A stretch of 64,000 bases of DNA from Candidatus Zixiibacteriota bacterium (lineage in GTDB: Bacteria > Zixibacteria > MSB-5A5 > UBA10806 > 4484-95): assembly GCA_024231855.1 (NCBI GenBank), contig JAAEQD010000013.1, positions 17,009 to 81,008 of the forward strand. Direction: 5' to 3'. This document shows, piece after piece, positions 1 through 8,940 of the stretch. How positions within the stretch are numbered: position 1 is the stretch's first letter; every line of letters begins with the position of its first letter. A program made the position numbers and the translations under genes. Under the pieces are notes generated by a model. The model worked only from the letters and a program-made list of their open reading frames with translations. It did not search any database and had not been told where the DNA came from.

Positions 1-520
1 TATCGAAATAACGTGCCTTACGGAAAGCTTCGATAACTTGCTCCTCAGTCACGGTTACACGATAATCAAACCTCTCTCTGACACGCTCGAAGTATTTTGA
101 GCATAACTCATTCCAGTACTCTGGCCCAAGGAACTCAATCTTTTCAGAATCAATACCTAGAGAATTTCCCTCCGCCATGATATTCTTATAGGCACTGCCA
201 GTATAGTTTGCGTTTGATGCAAAAGTGTAGCATTGCCACGGAATTTCATTTTTCACTTTCACAGCCGCTTTTAGCGACTTGACACTCTCCCCCGCTGATA
301 GTGACCCAAAAGATCCACGCTCATCGCTCTTACATTGAATTGCTGTTTCCGCTTTTCTCCGCAGTATATCGATTCCGCAATCTGGTGCATTCAATCGCTG
401 CAAGCCATCATTACCGTGTTCAGCGAACAACAAGTCGTAACATAAAGACTCCCATGCATTGCCAAACGATGTCTCTGGAGGCATTACTTTAAGGAACTCG
501 GCTGAAAAATTATTATTCAT
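1..520 (-). CDS. PD-(D/E)XK nuclease-like protein, N-terminal part (cut by window edge)
   Basis: An open reading frame on the minus strand begins with ATG at 520 and runs off the left edge after 173 codons with no stop. A second in-frame ATG lies at 523, but an AAGGAG sits 5 nt from the 520 start, which favours 520. The translation has the hallmarks of a restriction-endonuclease-like fold: an acidic N-terminal helix (FGNAWESLCYDLLF), then PDCGIDIL and AIQCKSDE, matching the D...(Q)xK core of Mrr-type PD-(D/E)XK nucleases. An FLGPEYWNELC stretch follows. Domains beyond residue 173 are outside the window, so it could be a stand-alone restriction/defence nuclease or the nuclease module of a larger protein. 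Fold assignment is from motifs only; the substrate is unknown. Confidence 0.6.
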   Translation of the reverse strand, partial: MNNNFSAEFLKVMPPETSFGNAWESLCYDLLFAEHGNDGLQRLNAPDCGIDILRRKAETAIQCKSDERGSFGSLSAGESVKSLKAAVKVKNEIPWQCYTFASNANYTGSAYKNIMAEGNSLGIDSEKIEFLGPEYWNELCSKYFERVRERFDYRVTVTEEQVIEAFRKARYFD

Positions 521-637
521 CATTTCTCCTTCTGCCCAACTTATTATTATACAAACTTTCTATTTGATCGAAACGCATACAGTTTAACATAAATTTGCAT
601 GCAACAAGTATGATATTATCTGCTTAAAGCAGTAATC

Positions 638-1912
638 TTACCCCAGTTCGTAAACCGTCTTCCCCGCCACAATCGTCCGCGCTACTCGGCCGGTTAGCTC
701 CTTGCCGATATAGGGCGAGTTCTTCGATAGGGAGTGGAAAGCGTCCTCGGTGACCGTCCATTGAATTTTGGGATCGATGAGCGTGATGTCGGCGGCGGCG
801 CCGGTATCGAGGGTGCCGGCCGGGATGTTGAGAATTCGGGCCTGGTTTAGTGACATCATCTTTATGGCGTCGAGCCAGGTGATTCTGTTTTTGGCGATCA
901 ATTCGGTCGAGACAAGACCCACCGAGGTTTCCAGACCGATCATGCCGGGTGGCGCGTAGTCGAATTCGAGCTGCTTCTCATCGTAGGCGTGAGGCGCGTG
1001 GTCGGTGACTATGCAATCGAACAAACCGGCGGCTATGCCTCTTCTGATAGCTGTTCTGTCTTTTCTTGTGCGAAGCGGCGGATTGACTTTCATATTTGTG
1101 CTGTAGCCTTTTAACAGCTCATCGTGAAGGGTGAAATAGTGAGGGCAGGTTTCGGCAGTAACCGGTAATTTTTTCTTTTTGGCATTTTTGATCAGCTCTA
1201 CCCCACCGGCGGTGGAAACATGTGCCAGATGGACCGGCGCGCCGGTGTATTCGGCCAGCATTATCTCGCGGGCGATCATCAAATCCTCGGCGACTCTGGA
1301 GATTCCGCCCAGACCCAGCTTGGTTGAAGCATACCCTTCATTGATAACGCCGTTATCCGCCAAATCTGCATATTCGCAATGAGAAATCGGTATAACATCG
1401 AGCATCTTGCAATATTCCATGGCCCGGCGCATAATCGTGCCGTTCTGGATTCCGGCGCCATCATCGGAGAAAGCAACCGCGCCGGCATCTATCATATCGC
1501 CAATCTCGGCCAGCTCTTGCCCTTTCTGGCCTTTTGTCAGTGTGCCGATCGGATAGACATTGACGACCGCCTTTCGGGCTTTATCGATGACGAATTTGAT
1601 CGCTTCCTGGTTATCGAGAGGTGGATCGGTATTGGGCATACAGGCTACTGAGGTAAAGCCTCCGGCGGCGGCGGCTCTGGCGCCCGATTCGATGGTCTCT
1701 TTATATTCGAAACCGGGTTCACGGAAATGCACATGCATATCGACCAGGCCCGGACAAACCAGCAAACCGGTCGCGTCAATATCGCCTTTGGGCGAGTTCT
1801 TGCTTTTTATAACCTCGGCGATCTTGCCATTTACGACTTTTACAGCCCCCGGCCCGAAATAGCCATCCACCGGATCGACTATGGTGCCGCCTGATATAAT
1901 GAAATCACTCAA
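638..1912 (-). CDS. pyrC: Dihydroorotase, class I (PyrC)
   Basis: Converts carbamoyl-aspartate to dihydroorotate in cytoplasmic de novo pyrimidine synthesis. The 424-residue length is usual for class I enzymes. Visible zinc and substrate motifs are DMHVHFREPG (ligands H60 and H62), CMPNTDPP with substrate-binding N94, the SDDG aspartate near residue 151 that bridges the metals in class I enzymes, SHCEY, LAHVSTAGG and the catalytic TDHAPH near residue 304. The ATG at 1912 overlaps the 3' end of pyrB by 8 nt, so the gene is probably translationally coupled as the last member of pyrRBC. All active-site residues I checked are present, so it should be an active enzyme, not the inactive class I paralogue found in some genomes. 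Confidence 0.95.
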   Translation of the reverse strand: MSDFIISGGTIVDPVDGYFGPGAVKVVNGKIAEVIKSKNSPKGDIDATGLLVCPGLVDMHVHFREPGFEYKETIESGARAAAAGGFTSVACMPNTDPPLDNQEAIKFVIDKARKAVVNVYPIGTLTKGQKGQELAEIGDMIDAGAVAFSDDGAGIQNGTIMRRAMEYCKMLDVIPISHCEYADLADNGVINEGYASTKLGLGGISRVAEDLMIAREIMLAEYTGAPVHLAHVSTAGGVELIKNAKKKKLPVTAETCPHYFTLHDELLKGYSTNMKVNPPLRTRKDRTAIRRGIAAGLFDCIVTDHAPHAYDEKQLEFDYAPPGMIGLETSVGLVSTELIAKNRITWLDAIKMMSLNQARILNIPAGTLDTGAAADITLIDPKIQWTVTEDAFHSLSKNSPYIGKELTGRVARTIVAGKTVYELG

Positions 1913-2837
1913 TGATCTTCGCTCCTCCGCTAAGAAGGTATAACACCGCCATCCTGACAGCGACGCCGTTGGTCACCTGGGGCAGGATCACGGAATCCGG
2001 ACCATCGGCAACCTCTGATGATATTTCCACGCCCCGATTCATAGGTCCGGGGTGCATGATAGTGAAGTTTTTATTTAGATATTTCAAACGCTCTTTAGTG
2101 ATACAAAATCTGTTAGAGTACTCGCGAAGCGATGGCAACAAACCGGATGACTGCCTTTCTTTCTGCAAGCGCAGAATATTGACCACATCCGCGCCCTCCA
2201 TAGCTTCCTCGATTCGCGTATACACATCGATACCCATTTTCTCCACCTCAAAAGGCAGAAGTGTACTGGCGCTACAGACGGCTACGCTGGCACCCATGGC
2301 TTTCAGGCCCCAGATATTCGATCTGGCAACTCGGGAATGCTTTATATCGCCGACTATCAACACGCGCAGGTCTTTGATTTGGCCGTATTTTTCCCGCATC
2401 GTATAGATATCCAAAAGGCCCTGGGTGGGATGTTCATGACAGCCGTCGCCGGCGTTGATAACCTGTGAATCGCAGTTCTGCGACACAAATAAAGCTGTGC
2501 CGGAAACCGAATGGCGCATAACGATCATGTCGATTTTCATCGCCTCGATATTCCAGATCGTATCCAGAAGGGTCTCCCCTTTGACTACCGAGGAGCTAGC
2601 CTTGGCGAAACTCACCGAATCGGCCGACAGCCTTTTTTCGGCTAGCTCGAATGATATTTTTGTCCGTGTGGAAGGTTCGAAAAACAGATTGAGGACCGTT
2701 ATATGACGCAAAGTCGGTACTTTCTTGATTGGTCGCGAGAGGATCTGTTTTAATGTAACGGCCGTATCGAATATCAGGTTAAGCTCATCGGCCTTTACGC
2801 CCTGGAGGCCCAGAAGATGACGTGATCTAAGCTTCAA
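1905..2837 (-). CDS. pyrB: Aspartate carbamoyltransferase catalytic subunit
   Basis: Condenses carbamoyl phosphate with aspartate, the first committed step of pyrimidine synthesis. The 310-residue protein has the carbamoyl-phosphate loop FFEPSTRTK (S56-T57-R58-T59), the KGETLLDT loop, HPTQGLLD (H136-Q139) and the aspartate-site HPGPMNRG near the C-terminus. It overlaps pyrR by 4 nt (ATGA) and pyrC by 8 nt, a typical pyrRBC cluster. No pyrI-type regulatory subunit lies in the window, which fits regulation by PyrR. Confidence 0.96.
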   Translation of the reverse strand: MKLRSRHLLGLQGVKADELNLIFDTAVTLKQILSRPIKKVPTLRHITVLNLFFEPSTRTKISFELAEKRLSADSVSFAKASSSVVKGETLLDTIWNIEAMKIDMIVMRHSVSGTALFVSQNCDSQVINAGDGCHEHPTQGLLDIYTMREKYGQIKDLRVLIVGDIKHSRVARSNIWGLKAMGASVAVCSASTLLPFEVEKMGIDVYTRIEEAMEGADVVNILRLQKERQSSGLLPSLREYSNRFCITKERLKYLNKNFTIMHPGPMNRGVEISSEVADGPDSVILPQVTNGVAVRMAVLYLLSGGAKIIE

Positions 2838-3385
2838 TGTTTATCTCCCCCGTTTTCCTGTTGAAGAATTACACTATCCTCGCCATCTTTTTCTTTGAGT
2901 TTCACGATCACGTTTTCAGCCTGGTAAGTTTGCAATTGGATAGCCACGTAATCGGCCCTGATCGGCAATTCGCGGTGGCCCCTGTCGATTAGCACCGCCA
3001 GTTGAATACCTTTGGAACGGCCGTAATCGGTAAGCACATTCAAAGCTGCCCGGACCGTGCGGCCCGTGAAAAGGACATCATCAACCAATATGACAGTTTT
3101 GCCATCGATTGAGAACATCAGGTTGGATTTCTGGATAATCGGTTGTTCCAGCCTGATCTGGACGTCATCGCGATACATGGTGATATCGATATCTCCGACC
3201 GGCGGCTCGATTTTCTCGATTCGCTTGATCGCCTTGGCCAACCGTCCGGCCAGATAAGCTCCGCGAGTCCTGACACCGACTATCACCATTTCCTCGGCGC
3301 CCTGATTGTGTTCGAGTATTTCATAGGCAATCCGATCAATTGACCGGGCGATGCCTTTTGAGTCCATAATTTTAGTATCAGCCAT
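2834..3385 (-). CDS. pyrR: PyrR, pyrimidine operon attenuation protein / uracil phosphoribosyltransferase
   Basis: 183-residue type I phosphoribosyltransferase. The PRPP-binding motif VILVDDVLFTGRT (about residues 98-110) is intact, and the RGHRELPIRADY segment is characteristic of PyrR. In the family it binds the pyr mRNA leader when UMP is high and promotes termination; many members also have weak uracil phosphoribosyltransferase activity. It is first in the operon. The start at 3385 has AGGA about 8 nt upstream, directly after a terminator-like hairpin in the leader, which is the expected position for an attenuator acted on by this protein. The 3' end overlaps pyrB by 4 nt. Confidence 0.95.
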   Translation of the reverse strand: MADTKIMDSKGIARSIDRIAYEILEHNQGAEEMVIVGVRTRGAYLAGRLAKAIKRIEKIEPPVGDIDITMYRDDVQIRLEQPIIQKSNLMFSIDGKTVILVDDVLFTGRTVRAALNVLTDYGRSKGIQLAVLIDRGHRELPIRADYVAIQLQTYQAENVIVKLKEKDGEDSVILQQENGGDKH

Positions 3386-3395
3386 CTGTTTTCCT

Positions 3396-3453
3396 AAAAA
3401 AAAAGCCCGAAAAAGGGCTATATTCTATTTGCTCTAATGATCCCATTCTGGGA
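3396..3453 (-). promoter_or_regulatory. Candidate PyrR-dependent attenuator in the pyrR leader
   Basis: Between the pyr promoter and the pyrR start the minus strand carries two hairpins. The first is TCCCA-GAA-TGGGA (3441-3453). The second is AGCCC-(6 nt)-GGGCT (3404-3419), followed by eight T residues (3396-3403), a classical intrinsic terminator ending about 10 nt before the ATG. A terminator downstream of the promoter and upstream of the first gene implies conditional termination. The first hairpin only partly resembles the PyrR binding loop (CAGAAT against CNGNGA), and it may be clipped by the transcription start near 3452, so PyrR as the effector is inferred from gene content. Confidence 0.6.
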
Positions 3454-3458
3454 GTTCT

Positions 3459-3487
3459 TTAATAAGGCGGTTTTGACGGTTTGTCAA
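3459..3487 (-). promoter_or_regulatory. Sigma70-type promoter of pyrRBC
   Basis: On the minus strand TTGACA (3482-3487) and TATTAA (3459-3464) are separated by exactly 17 bp, predicting a start near 3452 and a leader of about 65 nt. It lies between the terminator of the upstream gene and the pyr attenuator. Confidence 0.65.
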
Positions 3488-3490
3488 GCG

Positions 3491-3510
3491 GAAAATTGGG
3501 ATGTCCCAAT
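3491..3510 (-). terminator. Terminator of the propeller gene at 3515-4609
   Basis: ATTGGG-ACAT-CCCAAT (3495-3510) forms a 6-bp hairpin followed on the minus strand by TTTT, just downstream of the stop codon at 3515. Confidence 0.6.
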
Positions 3511-3514
3511 TATT

Positions 3515-4609
3515 TTATTTCAGCAATGTGATTTTGATATTTTTACTATTATTTGCTGTAAATAATTGGGCAAAATAGATACCGGTTGGATATTGATCAG
3601 CATTCCAAGTCAGGCTGCGTTCGCCAGCGGGCATTGCATCATCAAAAATAGTAGCTACTCGTTGGCCGAGGAGGTTGTAGATATTGATTGAGATATGTTG
3701 AGTTTCAGGTAAGCTAAATGTGATCGTGGTCGCGGCGTTAAACGGGTTAGGGTAGTTTTGATTTAGTTCAACTATTGCAGGTAGTTGCCGGTTGTTTTCT
3801 CTGATAGATGTCGGTTCTACCTGGACAAAATTGATCGTGTGGCCGTAGAATATCGGCACGGCCAGGTTGTTGTCATGCTTATTGTAGAAAATATCCGCCG
3901 GCGAAGCGTTGTGGCTGGAAATCAGATCGGGCCCGATACTGAAATCATAGTTGAATCGGTAGACCGAGTTCGTGCCCCAGGACGAGACATAGTAGTTACC
4001 CTGCAGATCCCTGGTTAAACCATCGAGAATATCCATAGTTGTTGCTCTGATATAATACACCGATGAGTCTGCCAGATTCACCGCCTGTATCGGCGAGTTA
4101 TTTCTGGCTGATACGAGTACCAATCGATTGTTGGTCTCATCGAAAACCATACCGTTGGGTACATTTAGACTGGTGCTGGCGAATACTGTTGAACCCTCGC
4201 CGTTTATTGGCGCCCGTATGATGACATGAGCCTGCGGATCGGAAATATAAAGGTTACCAGAATTATCCGAGGTTATATCATTTAAAAGCAGAATGTCAGG
4301 GATAGACCGATTCATAACCTCATCGCCGGTATGCAGGTTGTAACCTCTGACCCCCTCATCCTGGCAGGCCGCGTAAAGGCTATCGCCGACGATACATAGG
4401 CCGGCGAAATCGCCGCTACCCGAAACGAACAGGCTCTGCACGCCGTTTGAGTCGATTTGAACGATCCTGCCGTTACTCCAATTCGATACCAGATAACGAC
4501 TGTAAAGCGAATCATAAACAGCACTTTCAGGATTGCTCAGGTATTGGGCGGATGCTGATTGACATATGATCAATGCAATTACAATGATAAACAATAGATT
4601 TTTGCGCAT
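3515..4609 (-). CDS. Secreted beta-propeller protein with type-IX-like C-terminal sorting tail
   Basis: 364 residues. A signal peptide (about 1-21, ending SASA-Q) precedes an SMP-30/NHL-like propeller region (about 22-270) with repeated blades such as NDITSDNSGNLYISDP and DGLTRDLQGNYYVSSW. The C-terminus (about 280-364) has the NYPNPFN opening and the LPETQHISINIYNLLGQRV body typical of the FlgD-like/type IX secretion tail, ending in ITLLK. Such tails direct export and surface anchoring in FCB bacteria. No enzymatic residues can be identified; the propeller may be a binding scaffold or a lactonase-like domain. Single gene with its own downstream terminator. Confidence 0.75.
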   Translation of the reverse strand: MRKNLLFIIVIALIICQSASAQYLSNPESAVYDSLYSRYLVSNWSNGRIVQIDSNGVQSLFVSGSGDFAGLCIVGDSLYAACQDEGVRGYNLHTGDEVMNRSIPDILLLNDITSDNSGNLYISDPQAHVIIRAPINGEGSTVFASTSLNVPNGMVFDETNNRLVLVSARNNSPIQAVNLADSSVYYIRATTMDILDGLTRDLQGNYYVSSWGTNSVYRFNYDFSIGPDLISSHNASPADIFYNKHDNNLAVPIFYGHTINFVQVEPTSIRENNRQLPAIVELNQNYPNPFNAATTITFSLPETQHISINIYNLLGQRVATIFDDAMPAGERSLTWNADQYPTGIYFAQLFTANNSKNIKITLLK

Positions 4610-4719
4610 TTGGGCTCCTTTCGAACAAAATTATAGCTTCTATGTAAGGAAAATCGTTAACAGTAATTGAAGTGGGATTTATTTTAAAAGTACCATTTTG
4701 ATATTTTGAGAATGAGTAA

Positions 4720-5514
4720 CTACTCCTGCCCTGCTTTCATTTTCATGATTATCTCTATCCGGCGTTGATAGGCCTGGCGTCCCAGATCGCTGTCTGGTTC
4801 CAGTTGAGCGCATTGATCGAGATATTTGATAGCCTCATCATAGTGCTTCCGCTCGGCCCGGATTAATCCCAGACGGTACGCGGCTCGGGCGTGCGGACCT
4901 TTTGTTATAGCTTCGAGGAAATTATATTCGGCCATAACCGTGTCAGCAGCCATCAATTTCATTAAGCCCAAGCCATAAAAGCCATCGATATTGGATGAAT
5001 CTATAGCTACTGCCAGAGTATAATACTGCGACGCAAAATCGAATTGATTCCAATTTTGATGGATTTTAGCCAATTTGATATAACTCCCAGGCTTCAGGTA
5101 ACCGATCTGCTGGGCTCGATCATACCAGGCCATAGCTTCATCGTAATCCTGGTTTTCGAAATATATATCGCCAATAATCTGATAAGGATTGGAATCGCCG
5201 GGATTAAATATAATGGCGCCTTCATAATATGTTACGGCGCTATCAGATTCATTGAGTTGTTCGAAACATTCAGCCATACTTATATATAATCGTGAATCTT
5301 TATCATCGATTTTGAGCGCCTTGCGGAATTCTCTGACTGCTTTATCATATTCGCCGGCAACCATTAACCTGATTCCTCTTTCGCGAAAACTCTCGAACCG
5401 GACGGGATCGGGCTTGGCACCACATCCGGTAAGGATAATTAAAAATATGCTTATAGCGGTCAAGATTGACAGCATATTTCGCGTGAAAAATGGGCCATAA
5501 GTTAATTCAAACAT
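4720..5514 (-). CDS. TPR-repeat lipoprotein
   Basis: 264 residues. The N-terminal hydrophobic segment ends in the lipobox ILTGC with C31 as lipidated cysteine. The rest is about six tetratricopeptide repeats (for example GEYDKAVREFRKALKIDDKD and QDYDEAMAWYDRAQQIG), a helical protein-binding scaffold. An AGGAGAGG precedes the ATG at 5514 by 9 nt; starting at M14 would shorten the signal peptide and lose Arg12. Likely an envelope assembly or scaffold protein; the partner is unknown. It is divergent from ilvE and separated from the next minus-strand gene by 110 bp. Confidence 0.75.
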   Translation of the reverse strand: MFELTYGPFFTRNMLSILTAISIFLIILTGCGAKPDPVRFESFRERGIRLMVAGEYDKAVREFRKALKIDDKDSRLYISMAECFEQLNESDSAVTYYEGAIIFNPGDSNPYQIIGDIYFENQDYDEAMAWYDRAQQIGYLKPGSYIKLAKIHQNWNQFDFASQYYTLAVAIDSSNIDGFYGLGLMKLMAADTVMAEYNFLEAITKGPHARAAYRLGLIRAERKHYDEAIKYLDQCAQLEPDSDLGRQAYQRRIEIIMKMKAGQE

Positions 5515-5615
5515 ATCATTGAACCTCTCCTAAATCATTACAATATTTATAATATATGCAACTTTTGGGGGATATATCAATATATTTAATTGAATTTGGC
5601 GGCTGCGGATTTTAG

Positions 5616-5645
5616 TTGCTATAAGTCGCCGCACCTTATTATATT
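5616..5645 (+). promoter_or_regulatory. Candidate promoter of ilvE-rpiB-glyA
   Basis: TTGCTA (5616-5621), an 18-bp spacer and TATATT (5640-5645), about 35 nt upstream of the ilvE start. Confidence 0.4.
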
Positions 5646-5684
5646 GCGGATTGCAAACAGAATAACCGATTTAATGGAGGGTCT

Positions 5685-6608
5685 ATGCCTTTTAATAAAA
5701 CCGAAAAGATCTGGATGAGCGGAAAATTCGTAAATTGGGATGATGCCAATATCCATGTTCTATCACATGTTGTTCATTATGGCTCGGGGCTTTTTGAGGG
5801 CGCTCGGTGCTATAAAACCCCCAAGGGTCCAGCTATTTTCCGTTTAAAAGAGCATACTACGCGTCTTTTCAACTCCAGTAAAATCTATCGTATTGAAATT
5901 CCTTTTTCTGAGGATGATATTAATAGCGCGATAATCGAAACTATTAAAATCAACAAAGTTGAGTCATGTTATATCAGGCCGCTGGTTTTTCGCGGCTATG
6001 ACAGTCTGGGTGTTGATCCCACCGGCGTTCCGATTGAGGTGGCGATCGCGGTTTGGCCCTGGGGCCAATATCTAGGCCCTGAGGCGCTCGAGAAAGGCGT
6101 CTCTGTCTGTGTTAGTTCCTGGCGAAGAAACGCACCGGGCACGATGCCTGATATGGCCAAGGCTACGGCTAATTATATGAACTCCCAGCTCATCAAACTC
6201 GAAGCGATCAATCATGGCTATGTCGAAGGGATTGCATTGGATGTCCACGGTCATGTTTCCGAGGGTTCAGGCGAGAATATCTTCATTGTCAGAGATGGCG
6301 CGTTGGTAACCCCGTCGTTTGGCTCCTCGATATTACCCGGAATTACGCGTAACACAGTTATCCGCCTGGCGCGGGATATGGGCTACAAAGTAATCGAGGA
6401 GAGCATTCCACGAGAAGCTTTGTATATCGCGGATGAGGTCTTTTTCACCGGCTCGGCTGCCGAGATTTCGCCGATATCAACTATTGATGGGATTCAAATC
6501 GGTATCGGCAAACGCGGCCCGGTTACCGAAAAGCTGCAGAAGGCGTTTTTCGGCATTTTTAAGGAAGGTTTCGATGATAAAAATAATTGGCTGACTTACG
6601 TCCAATGA
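5685..6608 (+). CDS. ilvE: Branched-chain amino acid aminotransferase
   Basis: 307-residue fold-type IV PLP aminotransferase, cytoplasmic, interconverting branched-chain amino acids and 2-oxo acids. The PLP lysine is K159 in MAKATANYMNSQ, the same number as in E. coli IlvE. HYGSGLFEGARCY, IRPLVFRGYDSLGV and the cofactor-binding SEGSGENIFIV and GSILPGITR segments are all present. D-amino-acid aminotransferase and 4-amino-4-deoxychorismate lyase share the fold, but the length and motifs fit IlvE better. The GGAGGG 4 nt before the ATG gives a clear start. The stop overlaps the rpiB start as ATGA. Confidence 0.93.
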   Translation: MPFNKTEKIWMSGKFVNWDDANIHVLSHVVHYGSGLFEGARCYKTPKGPAIFRLKEHTTRLFNSSKIYRIEIPFSEDDINSAIIETIKINKVESCYIRPLVFRGYDSLGVDPTGVPIEVAIAVWPWGQYLGPEALEKGVSVCVSSWRRNAPGTMPDMAKATANYMNSQLIKLEAINHGYVEGIALDVHGHVSEGSGENIFIVRDGALVTPSFGSSILPGITRNTVIRLARDMGYKVIEESIPREALYIADEVFFTGSAAEISPISTIDGIQIGIGKRGPVTEKLQKAFFGIFKEGFDDKNNWLTYVQ

Positions 6609-7045
6609 AGATATCTTTAGGCGCAGACCATCGGGGCTTTAAATACAAGGAGTTGATTAAGAAGCTGTTAACCGCGAAAGGGATATCATTCGAAGACTTC
6701 GGTACGTTATCCGAAGATAGCGCGGATTTTTCCGATTATGGAATAAAAGCGGCTGAAGCGGTAGCCAAAAAGGATGTAGATTACGGAATAGTAATTTGCG
6801 GTACCGGCAACGGCATGGCGATGGCCGCCAATAAAGTAAAAGGCGTCAGGGCCGGTTTGGCCAGCAATGTCGATATGGCCCGTCTGACACGAGCACACAA
6901 TGATGCCAATGTCCTGGTGCTATCGGAAATGTTCACGCCGGAAAAACAACTGGCTGATATCATAAATGTTTTTCTCAATACCGAATTCGAAGGCGGCCGG
7001 CACGCCCGACGGATCGGCAAAATTATTGACTACGAACAAGGATAA
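6605..7045 (+). CDS. rpiB: Ribose-5-phosphate isomerase B family protein
   Basis: 146 residues. Interconverts ribose-5-phosphate and ribulose-5-phosphate in the pentose phosphate pathway; some family members act on allose or galactose phosphates. The N-terminus [12 protein letters not shown] is canonical, the catalytic cysteine and anion loop lie in VICGTGNGM, and RAHNDANVL and GGRHARRI give the phosphate-binding residues. I start at ATG 6605, which overlaps the ilvE stop by 4 nt, not at the upstream in-frame TTG (6587), because the family begins exactly here. Five nt separate it from glyA. Confidence 0.92.
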   Translation: MKISLGADHRGFKYKELIKKLLTAKGISFEDFGTLSEDSADFSDYGIKAAEAVAKKDVDYGIVICGTGNGMAMAANKVKGVRAGLASNVDMARLTRAHNDANVLVLSEMFTPEKQLADIINVFLNTEFEGGRHARRIGKIIDYEQG

Positions 7046-7050
7046 GCGAT

Positions 7051-8307
7051 ATGTCATATCTTAAAGATGTAGATCCCGAAATTTATGAGGCGATACGCAA
7101 CGAGGCTAAACGTCAACATGGCGGCCTGGAATTAATCGCGTCGGAAAACTTTGTTTCAGAAGCGGTGCTGGAAGCGCTGGGTTCGGTAATGACAAACAAG
7201 TATGCCGAGGGTTATCCCAAATCTCGATATTATGGTGGCTGCACATTTGTCGACCAGGCGGAAATACTAGCTCGCAATAGATGTAAAGAGCTGTTCGGGT
7301 GCGAACACGCGAATGTTCAACCTCATTCTGGTTCACAAGCCAATATGGCAGTCTATATGGCGATGTTGACTCCCGGAGATACTGTTTTGGGCATGAATTT
7401 ATCGCACGGGGGCCATCTTACTCATGGCCATCCGATCAATTTCTCCGGCAAATTGTATAATATAGTGCCTTATAATGTTAACAAAAAAACCGAACAGATT
7501 GACTATGATGAACTTCAAAGCATAGCCAAAGAAAACAAGCCGAAAATGATTATCGCCGGCGCTTCGGCTTACCCCCGCTTCCTCGATTTCGAGAGATTCA
7601 AGGCAATTGCCGATGAGGTCGGAGCCTACCTGATGGTCGATATCGCGCATATCGCCGGCTTGATTGTCGGCGGCCTTCACCCCTCGCCAATTCCTTACGC
7701 CGATTTCGTGACCAGTACCACGCATAAGACTCTTCGGGGGCCACGCGGCGGCTTGATAATGTGCAAGAAGAAATATTGGAAGCCGATTAATCGTGAAGTT
7801 ATGCCGGGTATTCAGGGTGGGCCATTGATGCATGTAATCGCCGCCAAAGCTGTGGCTTTTCAGGAGGCCATGCGGCCTGAATTTAAAGAGTATCAGACTC
7901 AGGTGGTGAAAAACGCCGCTGCCCTGGCCGAGCACCTGCAAAATTATGGTCTTCACATAGTTTCAGGCGGCACGGATAATCATCTGATGCTGGTTAGTTT
8001 TATCGAGCAAGGTATCACCGGCAAAGAGGTTGAAGAAGCGCTTGAACAAGCAAATATCACGGTTAATAAAAACACAGTACCTTTCGATCCGCAGAAGCCG
8101 TTTGTTACATCCGGGATTCGAATCGGTACGCCGGCTATTACCAGCCGCGGGATGGGAGTCGAGGAGATGCGAGTAATTGCCGGATTTATCACCGAGATAA
8201 TTAAAAGCCTGGGTGATGAAAGCGTAATCAATCAGGTAAGGAATGATGTTAGCCAGCTTTGCGAGAAATTTCCGCTATATAGAAGACAGCGTAATGGGCG
8301 CGAATAA
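7051..8307 (+). CDS. glyA: Serine hydroxymethyltransferase
   Basis: 418 residues, the usual length. A PLP enzyme converting serine plus tetrahydrofolate to glycine plus methylene-tetrahydrofolate. K226 in [13 protein letters not shown] is the Schiff-base lysine. [29 protein letters not shown], the cofactor aspartate in VDIAHIAG and the C-terminal [14 protein letters not shown] are all intact. AAGGA lies 8 nt upstream of the ATG. It is last in the ilvE-rpiB-glyA operon. Together with the gcv genes at 37-42 kb it supplies glycine and one-carbon flux. Confidence 0.97.
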   Translation: MSYLKDVDPEIYEAIRNEAKRQHGGLELIASENFVSEAVLEALGSVMTNKYAEGYPKSRYYGGCTFVDQAEILARNRCKELFGCEHANVQPHSGSQANMAVYMAMLTPGDTVLGMNLSHGGHLTHGHPINFSGKLYNIVPYNVNKKTEQIDYDELQSIAKENKPKMIIAGASAYPRFLDFERFKAIADEVGAYLMVDIAHIAGLIVGGLHPSPIPYADFVTSTTHKTLRGPRGGLIMCKKKYWKPINREVMPGIQGGPLMHVIAAKAVAFQEAMRPEFKEYQTQVVKNAAALAEHLQNYGLHIVSGGTDNHLMLVSFIEQGITGKEVEEALEQANITVNKNTVPFDPQKPFVTSGIRIGTPAITSRGMGVEEMRVIAGFITEIIKSLGDESVINQVRNDVSQLCEKFPLYRRQRNGRE

Positions 8308-8328
8308 AAGACATCAGAATATAAATTA

Positions 8329-8361
8329 AAGCCCCGCGATTATAAAATCCCGGGGCTTATT
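8329..8361. terminator. Terminator after glyA
   Basis: AAGCCCCG (8329-8336) pairs with CGGGGCTT (8351-8358), extended inside the loop by GAT/ATC, followed by ATTT. It lies between convergent glyA and the lipoprotein at 8434, so it may serve both strands. Confidence 0.7.
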
Positions 8362-8433
8362 TGGTGGTATCGCTTATTGTAGTTTTTTGGGCTACACAGT
8401 ATCAAGCATTTAATGCAATAATAAGCCGATTTC

Positions 8434-8940
8434 TTAGAAAACAGTCCACTCAACACGTATATGATTCGCCTCGCCGATAAAAACTCTAGGCGCATAAACC
8501 CAACCTTCATTAAATATGCGTGGAATAAATCTACCTTCCCAACCGGTCAAAGTAATTTTAAAATGCCCTGTAAATGAAGTAATCCTCATATCGCCACTTG
8601 ACCACGCAATACAAATCCGGCCTCCGTTATTACCTTCAAGGGTAATTACACCATTCTCATCAACTTCGTATTCAAATATAGGTCTGATAATACCTCTCAT
8701 AGCAACGCTATCACATTCAAAAAAATTACCGCCAAGACACGCCGGGATATTCAAATCGCTGAAAAGATTGGCATCTATATCAGAAAGATCAGGAAAATCT
8801 CCATAATCGATTTTGCCCTGCTGCTCGATGATATCATTTTTCTCATTAACGGGATTGCTAGGATCACTGGTGTCGGAGCAACCCGCTAACGCGATCAAGC
8901 TAATGATCGCTGCCAGTATAAAGATTCTTTTAATTAGCAA
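8434..8940 (-). CDS. Hypothetical lipoprotein
   Basis: 168 residues. I use TTG at 8940 as start although an open frame continues 30 codons upstream: AAGGAG lies 6 nt before this TTG, and starting here puts a textbook lipoprotein signal (LIKRIFILAAIISLIALAGC) at the N-terminus. The longer version would bury that signal behind hydrophilic residues. The mature part is acidic with aromatic, beta-strand-like sequence near the C-terminus (GHFKITLTGWEGRFIPRIF). No family recognised. Confidence 0.6.
   Translation of the reverse strand: MLIKRIFILAAIISLIALAGCSDTSDPSNPVNEKNDIIEQQGKIDYGDFPDLSDIDANLFSDLNIPACLGGNFFECDSVAMRGIIRPIFEYEVDENGVITLEGNNGGRICIAWSSGDMRITSFTGHFKITLTGWEGRFIPRIFNEGWVYAPRVFIGEANHIRVEWTVF

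Noticed and set aside
301..492. Plus-strand ORF at the left edge
   Set aside because: It is antisense to the nuclease frame, which has an SD, a better protein pattern and continuity to the edge.
600..630. CTGCTTAAAGCAG palindrome after pyrC as terminator
   Set aside because: Stem of only 5-6 bp with almost no loop and no T-run; too weak to call.
1912..2406. 164-codon ORF on the plus strand
   Set aside because: Fully antisense to pyrB, which has all catalytic motifs.
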